Positions 43,209 to 50,934 are shown, counted from the first letter of the stretch. The stretch: DNA of 64,000 nt from Clostridia bacterium (GCA_017504655.1 JAFVQT010000067.1:1-64000); one strand, 5' to 3'. The notes: generated by a model from the sequence alone, not told the origin. A program made the numbers and translations.

Positions 43209-43889
43209 TTACTTTATAATAACGTTTACTTTATGTGGCAATGCGCCCACTTCAAAGTGGTATTTTACTATACCTATATCTGTTTTAGTATAAAAACCGA
43301 CGCCCTTTTTAAGCTCAACCGTACTATCGTTTATTAATTTAAAGCAAAATTTTTGCTGATTGATTGCCGTTGGGGCTAAAAGAGAATACTCTATACCTCT
43401 TTTAAACCAATCGGGGATAGGCTTTTTCCAATCCTTGAGATTTGTAACCTCTTCAAAGGCTTTAGATTTCCGCTTATTGCCAAGATGCTTTCCGTATCCC
43501 ATTGCAATTAATAAATATAGCTTTTTGCCCTTTTGAATTATTGCTTTTACATTGCTTTTTTTGTAAGAAATGCCTGCCCAACAGGTATTTATGCCGAGCG
43601 TTTGCAAAAAGATAACTATCTTTTCGCCGTAATAACCGCAAATTTCCTCTTGCCCTTTACCCTTTTTGCCAACAACGACTATATAATTTTTTACGTTTAT
43701 AAGTCTGCCGTAAGCAAACATACCGGTAAAGGCTGTCGGCTCGTCGTAAAAGACCTGAAAATGCTGACCGCTTTCTTGGTTGACAGAGTTAATAAATTCG
43801 TCAATTTGCTTTTTCTTTTCTTCTTCGATGGGCGTATTGCGATAAACTCTTACCGAACGCCTTTTTTCAATGCCTTCAAAAATATCCAT
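43209..43889 (-). CDS. Nitroreductase-family protein (TM1586-like)
   Basis: The 226-residue flavoprotein has the family start 'IEKRRSVRVYRNTPIEEE' with the FMN-binding Arg pair, and 'LGINTCWAGISYKKS' in the middle. 'YSLLAPTAINQQKFCFK' near residue 170 is the second FMN-contact block shifted to the C-terminal half, as in the PF14512 (TM1586-type) group rather than classical NfsA or NfsB. The substrate is unknown. It is followed by the broken kinase gene. Confidence 0.85.
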   Translation of the reverse strand: MDIFEGIEKRRSVRVYRNTPIEEEKKKQIDEFINSVNQESGQHFQVFYDEPTAFTGMFAYGRLINVKNYIVVVGKKGKGQEEICGYYGEKIVIFLQTLGINTCWAGISYKKSNVKAIIQKGKKLYLLIAMGYGKHLGNKRKSKAFEEVTNLKDWKKPIPDWFKRGIEYSLLAPTAINQQKFCFKLINDSTVELKKGVGFYTKTDIGIVKYHFEVGALPHKVNVIIK

Positions 43890-44002
43890 AAACGTATTTT
43901 AAATTAAAATTAAAGACTTGTCAACTCAATTGACAATTTATATTAATATGTGTTAAAATTATACCGTATTAACAAGCCTATTTGTGGCAAAAGTGGGGCT
44001 AT

Positions 44003-44629
44003 ATGTCGATTAATGGGTATATTCGCGTAAAAAACTCAATAGAGAAGGAGATTGTTATCGAAAAATCCCGTTTTATTGCTTATACCAAAATGGTGGAGAG
44101 CGAGGAGGAGGCTAAGGAATTTATCGATGCTATCAGAAAAAAGCATCCCTTTGCTACTCACAACTGCTACGCCTACGTTGTAGAGGGCGGAAAGGTGGCA
44201 AGATTTTCTGATGACGGCGAGCCTCAGGGCACGGCGGGTATTCCCATGCTCGAGGTTTTAAAAAACCGCGGGCTTAAGGATACGGCGGTCGTGGTTACAA
44301 GATATTTCGGTGGCATAAAGCTCGGCGCAGGGGGGCTTGTCAGGGCGTATTCCTCTTGCACAAGCGCAGGGCTTGACGAGGCGGGCTTTGAAGAAAATAT
44401 AATATCCAACGTTTATAAAATTACCTTTGGCTACGAAAAATATTCACTGTTTTTAAAGTTTATAGAAAAATACAAGCAAAAGACGTTATCCTCTGATTTT
44501 GCAGAGGACATAGTTATTAAAATTGCCGTGCCGAGTGAAGAGGTTGATTTTTGCGAAAAGCTTACCGATTATTTTTTAGGCAAGGTTGAAATTCAAAAGG
44601 AAAGCGAAGTCTTCGTCGTTTACGGGTGA
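44003..44629 (+). CDS. YigZ/IMPACT family protein
   Basis: The 208-residue protein has the UPF0029 N-terminal domain: 'KSRFIAYTKMV', 'FATHNCYAYVV', 'RFSDDGEPQGTAGIPMLEVL' (core 'SDDGEPQGTAG') and 'VTRYFGGIKLGAGGLVRAY'. A C-terminal ferredoxin-like domain follows. The family is linked to translational control but its bacterial role is unknown. The start codon is embedded in a copy of the dispersed 15-bp motif (43999-44013), which contributes both the GTGGGG site and ATGTCGATTAA. It lies 3 bp before recX. Confidence 0.9.
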   Translation: MSINGYIRVKNSIEKEIVIEKSRFIAYTKMVESEEEAKEFIDAIRKKHPFATHNCYAYVVEGGKVARFSDDGEPQGTAGIPMLEVLKNRGLKDTAVVVTRYFGGIKLGAGGLVRAYSSCTSAGLDEAGFEENIISNVYKITFGYEKYSLFLKFIEKYKQKTLSSDFAEDIVIKIAVPSEEVDFCEKLTDYFLGKVEIQKESEVFVVYG

Positions 44630-44632
44630 GAA

Positions 44633-45250
44633 ATGAAGGTAATTACAGATATAAAAGCGCAGGTGAAAAACCCTACAAGATGCAGTATTTACCTTGACAA
44701 CGTCTTTTACTGTGGGTTAGAGCTTGAAACTGTTATGCGCCACAGACTTAAAGTGGGCGACCAAATCGAGCCCGAAAAATTAGACGAGATACAGTTTGAT
44801 TCAGAAAGGGTAAGAGCCTTGGATAAAGCGCTTTCGTTTGTTACGAATAGCAAAAAAACTCAAAAGCAGGTAAGAGAGCATCTCTATAAAAGGGGCTATA
44901 CCGAGCAAACGGTAGAAAGCGTTATTCAAAAAATGAACGACTACCGTTTTTTAGACGACGGCGACTATGCCGAGTCTTATGCTAAAAGCTACTCCAAAAC
45001 AAAGGGTAAAAGGCTCATTGCTATGGAGCTTAAAATAAAGGGTGTTTCTGAAGAAAGCATACAAAAGGCTTTAGAGGACTTAGGCGACCAAACGGAAAAC
45101 GCAGTAAGTGTTGCAGAAAAATATCTTAAAAACAAGCCAAAAGATAAGCAAAATATACAAAAGTGCTATAAATATCTACTCTCAAAGGGCTTTGAATATG
45201 ACGTGGCTAAATCTGCGGTAGGAAGGATAGGAGAATATGAGGACGATTAG
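44633..45250 (+). CDS. recX: Regulatory protein RecX
   Basis: The 205-residue all-helical protein has three-helix repeats seen as 'ALDKALSFVTNSKKTQKQVREHL', quoted here as 'KKTQKQVREHLYKRGY', and 'YRFLDDGDYAESYAKSY', the RecX signature near residue 105. 'KGKRLIAMELKIKGV' follows. RecX inhibits RecA filaments. recA is not in the window. It overlaps birA by 14 bp and follows yigZ by 3 bp. Confidence 0.93.
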   Translation: MKVITDIKAQVKNPTRCSIYLDNVFYCGLELETVMRHRLKVGDQIEPEKLDEIQFDSERVRALDKALSFVTNSKKTQKQVREHLYKRGYTEQTVESVIQKMNDYRFLDDGDYAESYAKSYSKTKGKRLIAMELKIKGVSEESIQKALEDLGDQTENAVSVAEKYLKNKPKDKQNIQKCYKYLLSKGFEYDVAKSAVGRIGEYEDD

Positions 45251-45911
45251 TCTTGACAGTATAGATTCTACTAATAATTATTTAAAAAAGATTAAAAAGC
45301 CTGCCGACGACGTCTTGGTTTTTGCAAAAAAGCAAACGGGTGGCAGAGGGACTAAGGGTAGGAGCTTTATTTGCGAGGAGGGGGGCGTTTATCTCTCTTT
45401 ATTAAAGCTTAATCCGTGTAGTGCAAAAGACAGCTTTTCAATAATGATGAATTCAGCCGTTGCCGTTGTAAAAACCCTAAGTGCATTTGATATAAAGGCA
45501 AAAATCAAGTGGCCAAACGACGTTATTGTAAACGGAAAAAAGATATGCGGAATTTTAATCGAAAACGTGTTTGAGGGAGATACTGTTGCGCGTTCTATCG
45601 TGGGAATTGGGCTAAACGTAAATAACCCCATAGCAGACGAGATCAGAGATATAGCAATCTCTGCAAAAGAGGTTTTAAATAAAGAGCTACAAATAGGTGC
45701 AGTAATTGCTACACTCGTTTTTAACTTATATCAGCCGACCTCTTACGGGGAATATAAACGGCATTTGTTATATCTCGGTGAGAAGGTGAGTTTGACGGTA
45801 AACGGCGAACAAAAAACGGTTATTTTGGAAGACGTTTTGCAAAACGGCAATTTAAAGACGAGTGAGGGAGAGGTGTTTTCTTCCGCCGAAATAACACTCA
45901 GAAAAGCATAA
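45237..45911 (+). CDS. birA: Biotin-protein ligase (BirA catalytic part only)
   Basis: The 224-residue enzyme adenylates biotin and links it to carboxylase lysines. 'IDSTNNYLKK' and 'KQTGGRGTKGRSF' form the biotinoyl-AMP loop, and 'KIKWPNDVIVNGKKICGILIE' (core 'KWPNDVIVNGKK') contains the active-site Lys. The C-terminal SH3-like domain is present. It lacks the N-terminal helix-turn-helix, so it should not repress transcription. It overlaps recX, giving a yigZ-recX-birA operon. A copy of the 15-bp motif follows its stop. Confidence 0.94.
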   Translation: MRTISLDSIDSTNNYLKKIKKPADDVLVFAKKQTGGRGTKGRSFICEEGGVYLSLLKLNPCSAKDSFSIMMNSAVAVVKTLSAFDIKAKIKWPNDVIVNGKKICGILIENVFEGDTVARSIVGIGLNVNNPIADEIRDIAISAKEVLNKELQIGAVIATLVFNLYQPTSYGEYKRHLLYLGEKVSLTVNGEQKTVILEDVLQNGNLKTSEGEVFSSAEITLRKA

Positions 45912-45923
45912 TTTTGATATAAA

Positions 45924-45954
45924 CCCCTCTATAAGTCGATTATTCGGCAATTTT
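45924..45954 (+). repeat. 30-bp direct repeat, copy 1 (upstream of the serpin gene)
   Basis: CCCCTCTATAAGTCGATTAT continues into TCGGCAATTTT. It matches 47523-47552 except for a short difference near the left end and contains an exact dispersed 15-mer (45929-45943). Confidence 0.9.
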
Positions 45955-46039
45955 GAATTAAACAGCACAAATCAAGCCCCGATTGAGAAAACTCTCTGTC
46001 TAGGCTTGATGTTTATAAAACCTATGTAAAAAATGGGTC

Positions 46040-46068
46040 TTGACAAATGTCATATATGGTATTATAAT
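46040..46068 (+). promoter_or_regulatory. Promoter of the serpin gene
   Basis: TTGACA (46040-46045), 17 bp, TATAAT (46063-46068). Several TATATGG and ACATATAG repeats surround the -10 box and could be an operator. Confidence 0.8.
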
Positions 46069-46115
46069 CATACATATAGTATTGTATATATGGAATAAGA
46101 AAAAGGAGATACAAA

Positions 46116-47522
46116 ATGAAAATATCAAGATTTATAATTGCAGTGCTTACTACGATTATATTTGTCGCAATGATTTCATGCTCCCCGTCTGTAAAAACAG
46201 ACGGCAACATAACCGCCAGCGAGCAAGGTGTTTTGTCTTCAGATAGTACTGAAAGCTTGGAAGAAACAGTTATCGGAGAAAATGCTTATGAGGAGCTTTG
46301 TTCCCCGGAAGAGATTGCAAGACTTTCTTACAGCGAATATAAGAGTGATAGTCTAAGCGATATATTAAGTAAGTCAAACAGCTTTGCGTTTATGCTTGCC
46401 CCATCTGCATATCAAAGCTATGACGAGGATAATTTTGTTATTTCTCCAATATCCGTATTTTTGGCTTTGGGAATGGTTGCAGAGTGTGCCGAGGCCGATA
46501 CAAGAGAACAAATATTATCTGCATTGGATATTTCTATTGACGAGCTACGCTCTGCTTATTCGCTTTTGTATCGTTTGTTAAACGTTGAACATTTGGGTGA
46601 AACCGAAAGCATGGATTATATAACGACGGGCAAGCTTGAGCTTAGTAATACCCTTTGGCTTGATGACGGGTTAAAAACCAATCAAGATTGTCTGACTGCT
46701 CTTGGCGACAAGTATTATTGCTTTGGAAGAGCTGTTGATTTTGACGGTGCTAACGAATATGCGAACAAGCTGATAAGGGACTTTATAAAAGAGAGAACTA
46801 ACGGGCTTATAGATAAAGACTATAACCTTAGCAGAGAAACTCTTTTGACCATTATAAATACGTTATATTTAAAGGACGTTTGGAACGATATAAGTATGCC
46901 TCTTGATAAGGTTGATTCCGTTGCGTTTACAAATGCAGACGGCTCTGAAAAAAGCATGCAAATGCTAAGGGGCTATTACGTTGAGGGGCAAGCCTACGAG
47001 AGTGATACCTATAATGGCTTTTACACAAAAACGTTAAACGGCTACAGGCTTAAATTTATGATGCCTAAAGACGGTTATACCGTAGACCAAGTGTTTACTC
47101 AAGAAAACCTGTCGGAGTTTAATTCAATTACAGATTTCAGCGCGGTAGACGCGGAGAACAGAATACGCTACTACACCCGTTGCATTTTCCCCGAATATAC
47201 GGTTTCTTACGACGAGGACATAAAAGGAATCTTGGCAGAAAGCTTTGGAATTAGCGACCTGTTTAGCCAAGAAGAATGTAATTTTAAAGGTCTTACAGAA
47301 AGTGCCGTTTATTGCGAATCTATAAAGCATACCGTTGAGTTTAACGTGAACGATCTTGGAATAGAGGGTGCGGCAGTTACGCTTGTGGAGATGGCAGGCT
47401 CGGCAATGCCTGAGGAATATACCGAGGTATTTTACGATTTTATCATAAACAAGGCGTTTGGGTTCGTTTTAACCGACCCAACCGGAGCGGTTATATTTTC
47501 GGGCGTAATAAACACGTTATAA
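46116..47522 (+). CDS. Serpin-family protease inhibitor lipoprotein
   Basis: The 468-residue protein has lipobox MISC (Cys22) and a Ser/Glu-rich spacer to about 75, then a full serpin domain. Shutter and core blocks are seen: 'NFVISPISVFLALGMVAECA' (core 'ISPISVFLALGM'), 'LTIINTLYLKDVWND', and the C-terminal 'KAFGFVLTDPTGAVIFSGVI'. The hinge of the reactive loop reads 'LGIEGAAVT', with the small residues needed for loop insertion; the P1 residue cannot be fixed but lies in 'EMAGSAMPE'. It probably protects the cell against host or competitor proteases. It has its own promoter and is flanked by near-identical 30-bp repeats. Confidence 0.9.
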   Translation: MKISRFIIAVLTTIIFVAMISCSPSVKTDGNITASEQGVLSSDSTESLEETVIGENAYEELCSPEEIARLSYSEYKSDSLSDILSKSNSFAFMLAPSAYQSYDEDNFVISPISVFLALGMVAECAEADTREQILSALDISIDELRSAYSLLYRLLNVEHLGETESMDYITTGKLELSNTLWLDDGLKTNQDCLTALGDKYYCFGRAVDFDGANEYANKLIRDFIKERTNGLIDKDYNLSRETLLTIINTLYLKDVWNDISMPLDKVDSVAFTNADGSEKSMQMLRGYYVEGQAYESDTYNGFYTKTLNGYRLKFMMPKDGYTVDQVFTQENLSEFNSITDFSAVDAENRIRYYTRCIFPEYTVSYDEDIKGILAESFGISDLFSQEECNFKGLTESAVYCESIKHTVEFNVNDLGIEGAAVTLVEMAGSAMPEEYTEVFYDFIINKAFGFVLTDPTGAVIFSGVINTL

Positions 47523-47552
47523 CCCCCTATAAGTCGATTATTCGGCAATTTT
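47523..47552 (+). repeat. 30-bp direct repeat, copy 2 (immediately after the serpin stop)
   Basis: CCCCCTATAAGTCGATTAT continues into TCGGCAATTTT; it begins at the base following the serpin stop codon and contains an exact dispersed 15-mer (47527-47541). Confidence 0.9.
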
Positions 47553-47565
47553 AAAAAACAGTAAA

Positions 47566-47606
47566 TAAGCCCCGGGCAAAGATTTCTTTGCCCGGGGCTT
47601 GCTATT
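47566..47606. terminator. Bidirectional terminator between serpin and IMPase
   Basis: AAGCCCCGGGCAAAGA and TCTTTGCCCGGGGCTT form a long GC-rich stem, followed by TGCTATTTTATATT. Confidence 0.85.
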
Positions 47607-48392
47607 TTATATTGCTTTTATAAGCTCTAATGCTTTTTTATAGGCATTTTTATTTGTGCAAAGAATAGATTGTGGCTTAGAAAAATCAACCTCGTTTCCG
47701 TCCATGTCGGTAATTATTCCACCCGCTTCTTTAACGATTACAGAGCCGGCAGCAAAATCCCAAGGTGAAAGACGGCATTCAAAAAACACGTCTATTCTGC
47801 CTGATGCAACGTGGCAAAAATCAAGCGCCGCAGAGCCACTGCGCCTTATATCCATACAGTTTAAAAAGAGGGCTTTTGCAACGCTGAAGGTTTTGTCCGC
47901 AAGCTCGCTTTTGTAGTAAGGGGAAGATCCGAAGGCAAAAAGCGACCTTTCGACGGTGTTTTCGGTAACGCTTATTTTTTCTCCGTTTAAAAACGCGCCC
48001 TTGTCCTTTTCGGCAGTATAAAGCTCACCTAAATACGGATTTAAAATCGCCCCGAAAATTCCTTCGCCGTGAGAAAAAATACCAATAGAAATGCTCGACG
48101 ATTTGTAGTCGCGTATAAAATTGGTCGTGCCATCTATTGGGTCGATAATAAAGCAAAGCTCATTATTCAATGCGTTTTGGTCATTGTCCTTTTCTTCGGC
48201 AATAAAATACGCGTTGGGATAAGCCTTTTTAAGCTCGTCAATCAAAAAATCCTGCACTTTTTTATCGTAAAAAGTAACGTAATTTACGTCGCCTTGTTTT
48301 ATCTCGGCAATTTCTACGTTAGTAGCAGAAAGCATAATTTCCCCCGCTTTTTTAATTATCGGGGATATAATTTTAGTAAAATCTTTGTCCAT
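47607..48392 (-). CDS. Inositol monophosphatase-family phosphatase
   Basis: The 261-residue Mg-dependent phosphatase has both family signatures: 'FIIDPIDGTTNFIRD' (near residue 83) and 'SPWDFAAGSVIVKEAGG' (near 210). 'FIAEEKD' gives the metal-binding Glu. The substrate could be inositol phosphate, PAP or fructose-1,6-bisphosphate. ATG 48392 is chosen; a TTG two codons earlier overlaps the doc stop. The ATG lies 2 bp after the doc stop codon (TGATTATG), so it is translationally coupled to a toxin-antitoxin operon, which is unusual. Confidence 0.9.
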   Translation of the reverse strand: MDKDFTKIISPIIKKAGEIMLSATNVEIAEIKQGDVNYVTFYDKKVQDFLIDELKKAYPNAYFIAEEKDNDQNALNNELCFIIDPIDGTTNFIRDYKSSSISIGIFSHGEGIFGAILNPYLGELYTAEKDKGAFLNGEKISVTENTVERSLFAFGSSPYYKSELADKTFSVAKALFLNCMDIRRSGSAALDFCHVASGRIDVFFECRLSPWDFAAGSVIVKEAGGIITDMDGNEVDFSKPQSILCTNKNAYKKALELIKAI

Positions 48393-48394
48393 AA

Positions 48395-48775
48395 TCAACT
48401 TATTTTATGTGCCTTTATCCAGTCTAAAAGTTCTTCATAACTCATTTTGCCGTCGGCAAGAGAGAGTCCAATATAAACTAATTCTTCATCTGTATATTTT
48501 ATGTTTATACCGTTTATTGCTAAAAACGAAAGCATAACGAGTAGCCCAATTCTTTTATTTCCATCAACAAAGGCGTGGTTAGACACGAGATTGTAGCCAA
48601 GCCTTGCACCTTTTTCTTCTTTTGTTGGGTATAATTCAACGCCCCCAAACGTTTGATAAGCCGATTCTATGGCAGAATCTAAAAGCCCCAAATCTCTAAT
48701 GCCAGCGCTACCGCCACTTGATTCAATTACGAGTTGTTGTAAAAGCAAAACCTTATCTTTATCAAATCTAATCAT
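48395..48775 (-). CDS. doc: Doc toxin (Fic/Doc family)
   Basis: The 126-residue protein has the Doc/Fic active-site motif 'HAFVDGNKRIG' near residue 66, in which His is the base and the Asp/Asn/Lys/Arg group binds the nucleotide. Doc phosphorylates and inactivates EF-Tu, as shown for phage P1; by family this is expected here. Other blocks are 'RDLGLLDSAIESAYQTFGG', quoted as 'GLLDSAIESAYQTF'. It overlaps the antitoxin gene by 4 bp (ATGA). Confidence 0.9.
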   Translation of the reverse strand: MIRFDKDKVLLLQQLVIESSGGSAGIRDLGLLDSAIESAYQTFGGVELYPTKEEKGARLGYNLVSNHAFVDGNKRIGLLVMLSFLAINGINIKYTDEELVYIGLSLADGKMSYEELLDWIKAHKIS

Positions 48776-49008
48776 TTTGCAAGTTCCTTAAAGGCATTGA
48801 TATGCTCGGTTAAAATGAGCTTAGCTATTATGGAAAGCACCTGCATTTCAGTAGTTTGTTCATCTTCGTTAAATTTAGAAACGACGTATTTAGGAACGTT
48901 ATTTTTTAAAATAATAACCTCTCCGCTTTGCTCAACCTTTTTTGCAACGTTAGAAAAATTTTGGTTAGCGTCGGTTATCGAAACTAAGTTTTTGGTATCA
49001 ATTTTCAT
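48772..49008 (-). CDS. phd: Phd-type antitoxin
   Basis: The 78-residue protein has the Phd/YefM DNA-binding fold at its N-terminus ('VSITDANQNFSNVAKKVEQ', 'GEVIILKNNVPKYVV') and a C-terminal helix ('IIAKLILTEHINAFKELAK') that should block Doc. It probably autorepresses the promoter at 49032-49060, whose -10 region is palindrome-rich (GTATAC). phd-doc-IMPase form one operon. Confidence 0.88.
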   Translation of the reverse strand: MKIDTKNLVSITDANQNFSNVAKKVEQSGEVIILKNNVPKYVVSKFNEDEQTTEMQVLSIIAKLILTEHINAFKELAK

Positions 49009-49031
49009 ATTTCTACCTCCTACTAATATAT

Positions 49032-49060
49032 AGTATACACAAAAAATAGGAGAAATTCAA
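49032..49060 (-). promoter_or_regulatory. Promoter of phd-doc-IMPase
   Basis: Read on the minus strand: TTGAAT (49060-49055), 17 bp, TATACT (49037-49032). GTATAC overlaps the -10 box, a likely Phd contact. Confidence 0.65.
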
Positions 49061-49098
49061 CCTATTTTTAAATAAATTCAAAATATTTCTTGCCAAAC

Positions 49099-49131
49099 TA
49101 AAAAGCCGAGAAAATTTTCTCGGCTTTTTGC
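49099..49131. terminator. Intrinsic terminator
   Basis: AAAAAGCCGAGAAAA and TTTTCTCGGCTTTTT form a perfect palindrome. It ends the minus-strand gene at 49135. Confidence 0.88.
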
Positions 49132-49134
49132 TTG

Positions 49135-49716
49135 CTATTCAATAATATCCATTTCAATAGGCTCGTTTGAAAGGTCTTTTCTCATTGAGTTTAAAAGCTT
49201 GGCAATATGCTTTTTTATCTCATTAATATTAGGACAATGTTCTTTTTTATATTGTTCCAACAAATTATTAAATCGAGTTATATCACTTTCTGATATATGC
49301 CATATCTCGTTTTCTTTGCCCGTATCTTCATTAGTTACAACTTCAATATTGTTTTTATTGAGATGTGGATCGTTTTTTGTGCAAAAAGCATTATATTCTT
49401 CCCAAGTATCGAAAACAAATTTTAAATATGCTTTATACATGCGAAGAGTAGAATTTGAAGCATTTAATTTCATTTCTGCCTTAAAAAGCAAAATGCTATT
49501 ATAATAGCTTTTGTCAAAGATAATTTGTAGTGAATTTATAATTCTTTCAATTTTATTATAACATTCTAAATACAATATGCTTTGTTTCTCAATAATTCGT
49601 TCTTTTTTTGAATTTTTAAACTGCTTAAACGTTGTAAAGATTGTAACACTAAATCCAATTATTGAAACAATGGACGGGATAATAATCGGCAACCAAAATT
49701 CCATAAAATTTTTCAT
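49135..49716 (-). CDS. Single-pass membrane protein of unknown function
   Basis: The 193-residue protein has one N-terminal membrane helix ('WLPIIIPSIVSIIGFSVTIF', about 8-28) followed by a long charged helical part with many Tyr, Lys and Glu, probably a coiled coil in the cytoplasm. No family is recognised; the layout resembles small phage- or defence-associated membrane proteins, but nothing proves that. AGGAG directly precedes ATG 49716; the ATG four codons later (49704) has better spacing and may be the true start. It lies alone in a small accessory patch. Confidence 0.6.
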   Translation of the reverse strand: MKNFMEFWLPIIIPSIVSIIGFSVTIFTTFKQFKNSKKERIIEKQSILYLECYNKIERIINSLQIIFDKSYYNSILLFKAEMKLNASNSTLRMYKAYLKFVFDTWEEYNAFCTKNDPHLNKNNIEVVTNEDTGKENEIWHISESDITRFNNLLEQYKKEHCPNINEIKKHIAKLLNSMRKDLSNEPIEMDIIE

Positions 49717-49787
49717 CTCCTGTGTATCACTATATTATTTCTTAAATTCACAGTTGGATTTTGCGATAAATAATTCTTATATATTTT

Positions 49788-50462
49788 TTAAGAGATTTTG
49801 AAAGTATATTTTTGCCCGCCAACTAAAGGTTTTGGTAAAGATAGTGTAATGTTTTCATAAGACGTTTCTTTTGGACCTAATTCCATTGAATAGTATGAAT
49901 TGGTGTAAACAACATAATTGTTTTCATCATATACTTTAATGGTATATCTACAAGAAGTAACTACCTCATTATATCCAAAAGTCCCCACATACATATTAAA
50001 AGTTATTTTTGTATAAGTTTCATTCAATAGATAACATGTGGTTCTTTCGTTATCAATATATGAAAATTGTACAACAAAGCCAGCTACTATGGAACCACCC
50101 TGGCGTACATTTATTATAACAGATTCTGATTGTACAACAATTTCTGGCAACATGGGTATATCTTCCGTGTAAGAATCACCGCAAACGCCACAAGTATAAG
50201 TTTTTACACCCGTTTCTTTACAAGATGCTTCTTTTGTAACGACACTTGTGTACGAGTGCGTAGTTAATTTAGCAATATCTTCCGTATAAGAACCACCGCA
50301 AACACCACAAGTATAAGTTTTTACACCCGTTTCTTTACAAGTTGCTTCTTTAGTAACCGTACTTGTGTATGAGTGAGAACATTTTTTATCGCCACAAGCA
50401 GTAACGGATAACAACATGACTATTGATAAGATAAACGATAGAATTTTAGCAAATTTTTTCAT
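49788..50462 (-). CDS. Lipoprotein with two Cys-rich repeats
   Basis: The 224-residue protein has lipobox VTAC (Cys23). Two repeats of about 41 residues follow (29-110): each contains 'HSYTS.VTKEA.CKETGVKT' with the invariable end 'YTCGVCG.SYTEDI'. The CxxC pairs could hold zinc. The C-terminal 110 residues look like a beta-sandwich ('VIINVRQGGSIVAGFVVQFS'), perhaps FxLYD-like. Transcription is from a perfect promoter whose spacer is filled by the operator GGAACATTTTGTTCC, so the adjacent Cro-like protein is expected to repress it. Confidence 0.82.
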   Translation of the reverse strand: MKKFAKILSFILSIVMLLSVTACGDKKCSHSYTSTVTKEATCKETGVKTYTCGVCGGSYTEDIAKLTTHSYTSVVTKEASCKETGVKTYTCGVCGDSYTEDIPMLPEIVVQSESVIINVRQGGSIVAGFVVQFSYIDNERTTCYLLNETYTKITFNMYVGTFGYNEVVTSCRYTIKVYDENNYVVYTNSYYSMELGPKETSYENITLSLPKPLVGGQKYTFKIS

Positions 50463-50493
50463 AAAACACCCCTTTAAAAAGTTTTATATAAAT

Positions 50494-50522
50494 ATTATAT
50501 GGAACATTTTGTTCCGTGTCAA
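50494..50522 (-). promoter_or_regulatory. Promoter of the Cys-repeat lipoprotein
   Basis: Minus strand TTGACA (50522-50517), 17 bp, TATAAT (50499-50494). The operator palindrome at 50501-50515 occupies the spacer exactly. Confidence 0.88.
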
Positions 50523-50544
50523 GTAAAAAGGAACATTTTGTTCT
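50501..50544. promoter_or_regulatory. Twin operators GGAACATTTTGTTCC for the adjacent Cro/CI-type regulator
   Basis: Copy 1 at 50501-50515 is GGAACATTTTGTTCC; copy 2 at 50530-50544 is GGAACATTTTGTTCT. Their centres are 29 bp apart, nearly three helical turns. One lies in the lipoprotein promoter, the other just upstream of the regulator gene. Confidence 0.85.
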
Positions 50545-50555
50545 AAAATATACAT

Positions 50556-50765
50556 ATGAAGAACAAATTTGCAGAACAATTAAACAGTTTAAGACAAGAA
50601 AATGCTTTAACTAGAGCACAATTAGCAGAAAAACTTAACGTTTCGGTAAGGCTAGTGTCTTATTGGGAAAACGGACAGCGTGAATGCGATTTTGATATGC
50701 TTATTAAAATTGCCGAACTTTTTTCTTGCACGTTAGATTATTTATTGGGTAGAAAAGACTATTAA
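50556..50765 (+). CDS. Cro/CI-family helix-turn-helix regulator
   Basis: The 69-residue protein is a single HTH_3 domain: 'FAEQLNSLRQENALTRAQLAEKLNVSVRLVSYWENGQRECDFD', quoted in part as 'LTRAQLAEKLNVSVRLVSYW', then 'LIKIAELFSCTLDYLLGR'. It is too short to hold a sensing domain. The two palindromes in the upstream gap suggest that it represses itself and the divergent lipoprotein. How it is relieved is not visible. Confidence 0.9.
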   Translation: MKNKFAEQLNSLRQENALTRAQLAEKLNVSVRLVSYWENGQRECDFDMLIKIAELFSCTLDYLLGRKDY

Positions 50766-50778
50766 TTTAGTTTTTATA

Positions 50779-50815
50779 AGGGGCTTGCCGAAAATTTCGG
50801 CAAGCCCCCCCTTTA
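50779..50815 (+). terminator. Intrinsic terminator of the regulator gene
   Basis: GGGGCTTGCCGAAA and TTTCGGCAAGCCCC, then CCCTTTATT; a strong stem with a moderate T-run. Confidence 0.8.
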
Positions 50816-50873
50816 TTATAAAAAACAAAGGCATTTCACCTATAAAAATTTTGATATTTTTTATATTAAACAG

Positions 50874-50902
50874 TTGACAAAGAGCCATAGCGGTATTATA
50901 AT
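50874..50902 (+). promoter_or_regulatory. Promoter of the isc operon
   Basis: TTGACA (50874-50879), 17 bp, TATAAT (50897-50902). Confidence 0.88.
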
Positions 50903-50909
50903 ATTCGTG

Positions 50910-50934
50910 AATTCCTACCAAATCGGTAGGAATT
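50910..50934. promoter_or_regulatory. Rrf2-type operator
   Basis: AATTCCTACC, five bases, GGTAGGAATT: a perfect 10-bp inverted repeat overlapping the transcription start. It fits the Rrf2-family operator style (compare the CymR and IscR sites), so autoregulation is likely. Confidence 0.82.

Noticed and set aside
49135-50765. Prophage or integrative element
   Set aside because: The Cro-like regulator and small membrane protein are suggestive, but there is no integrase, structural gene or attachment-site duplication.
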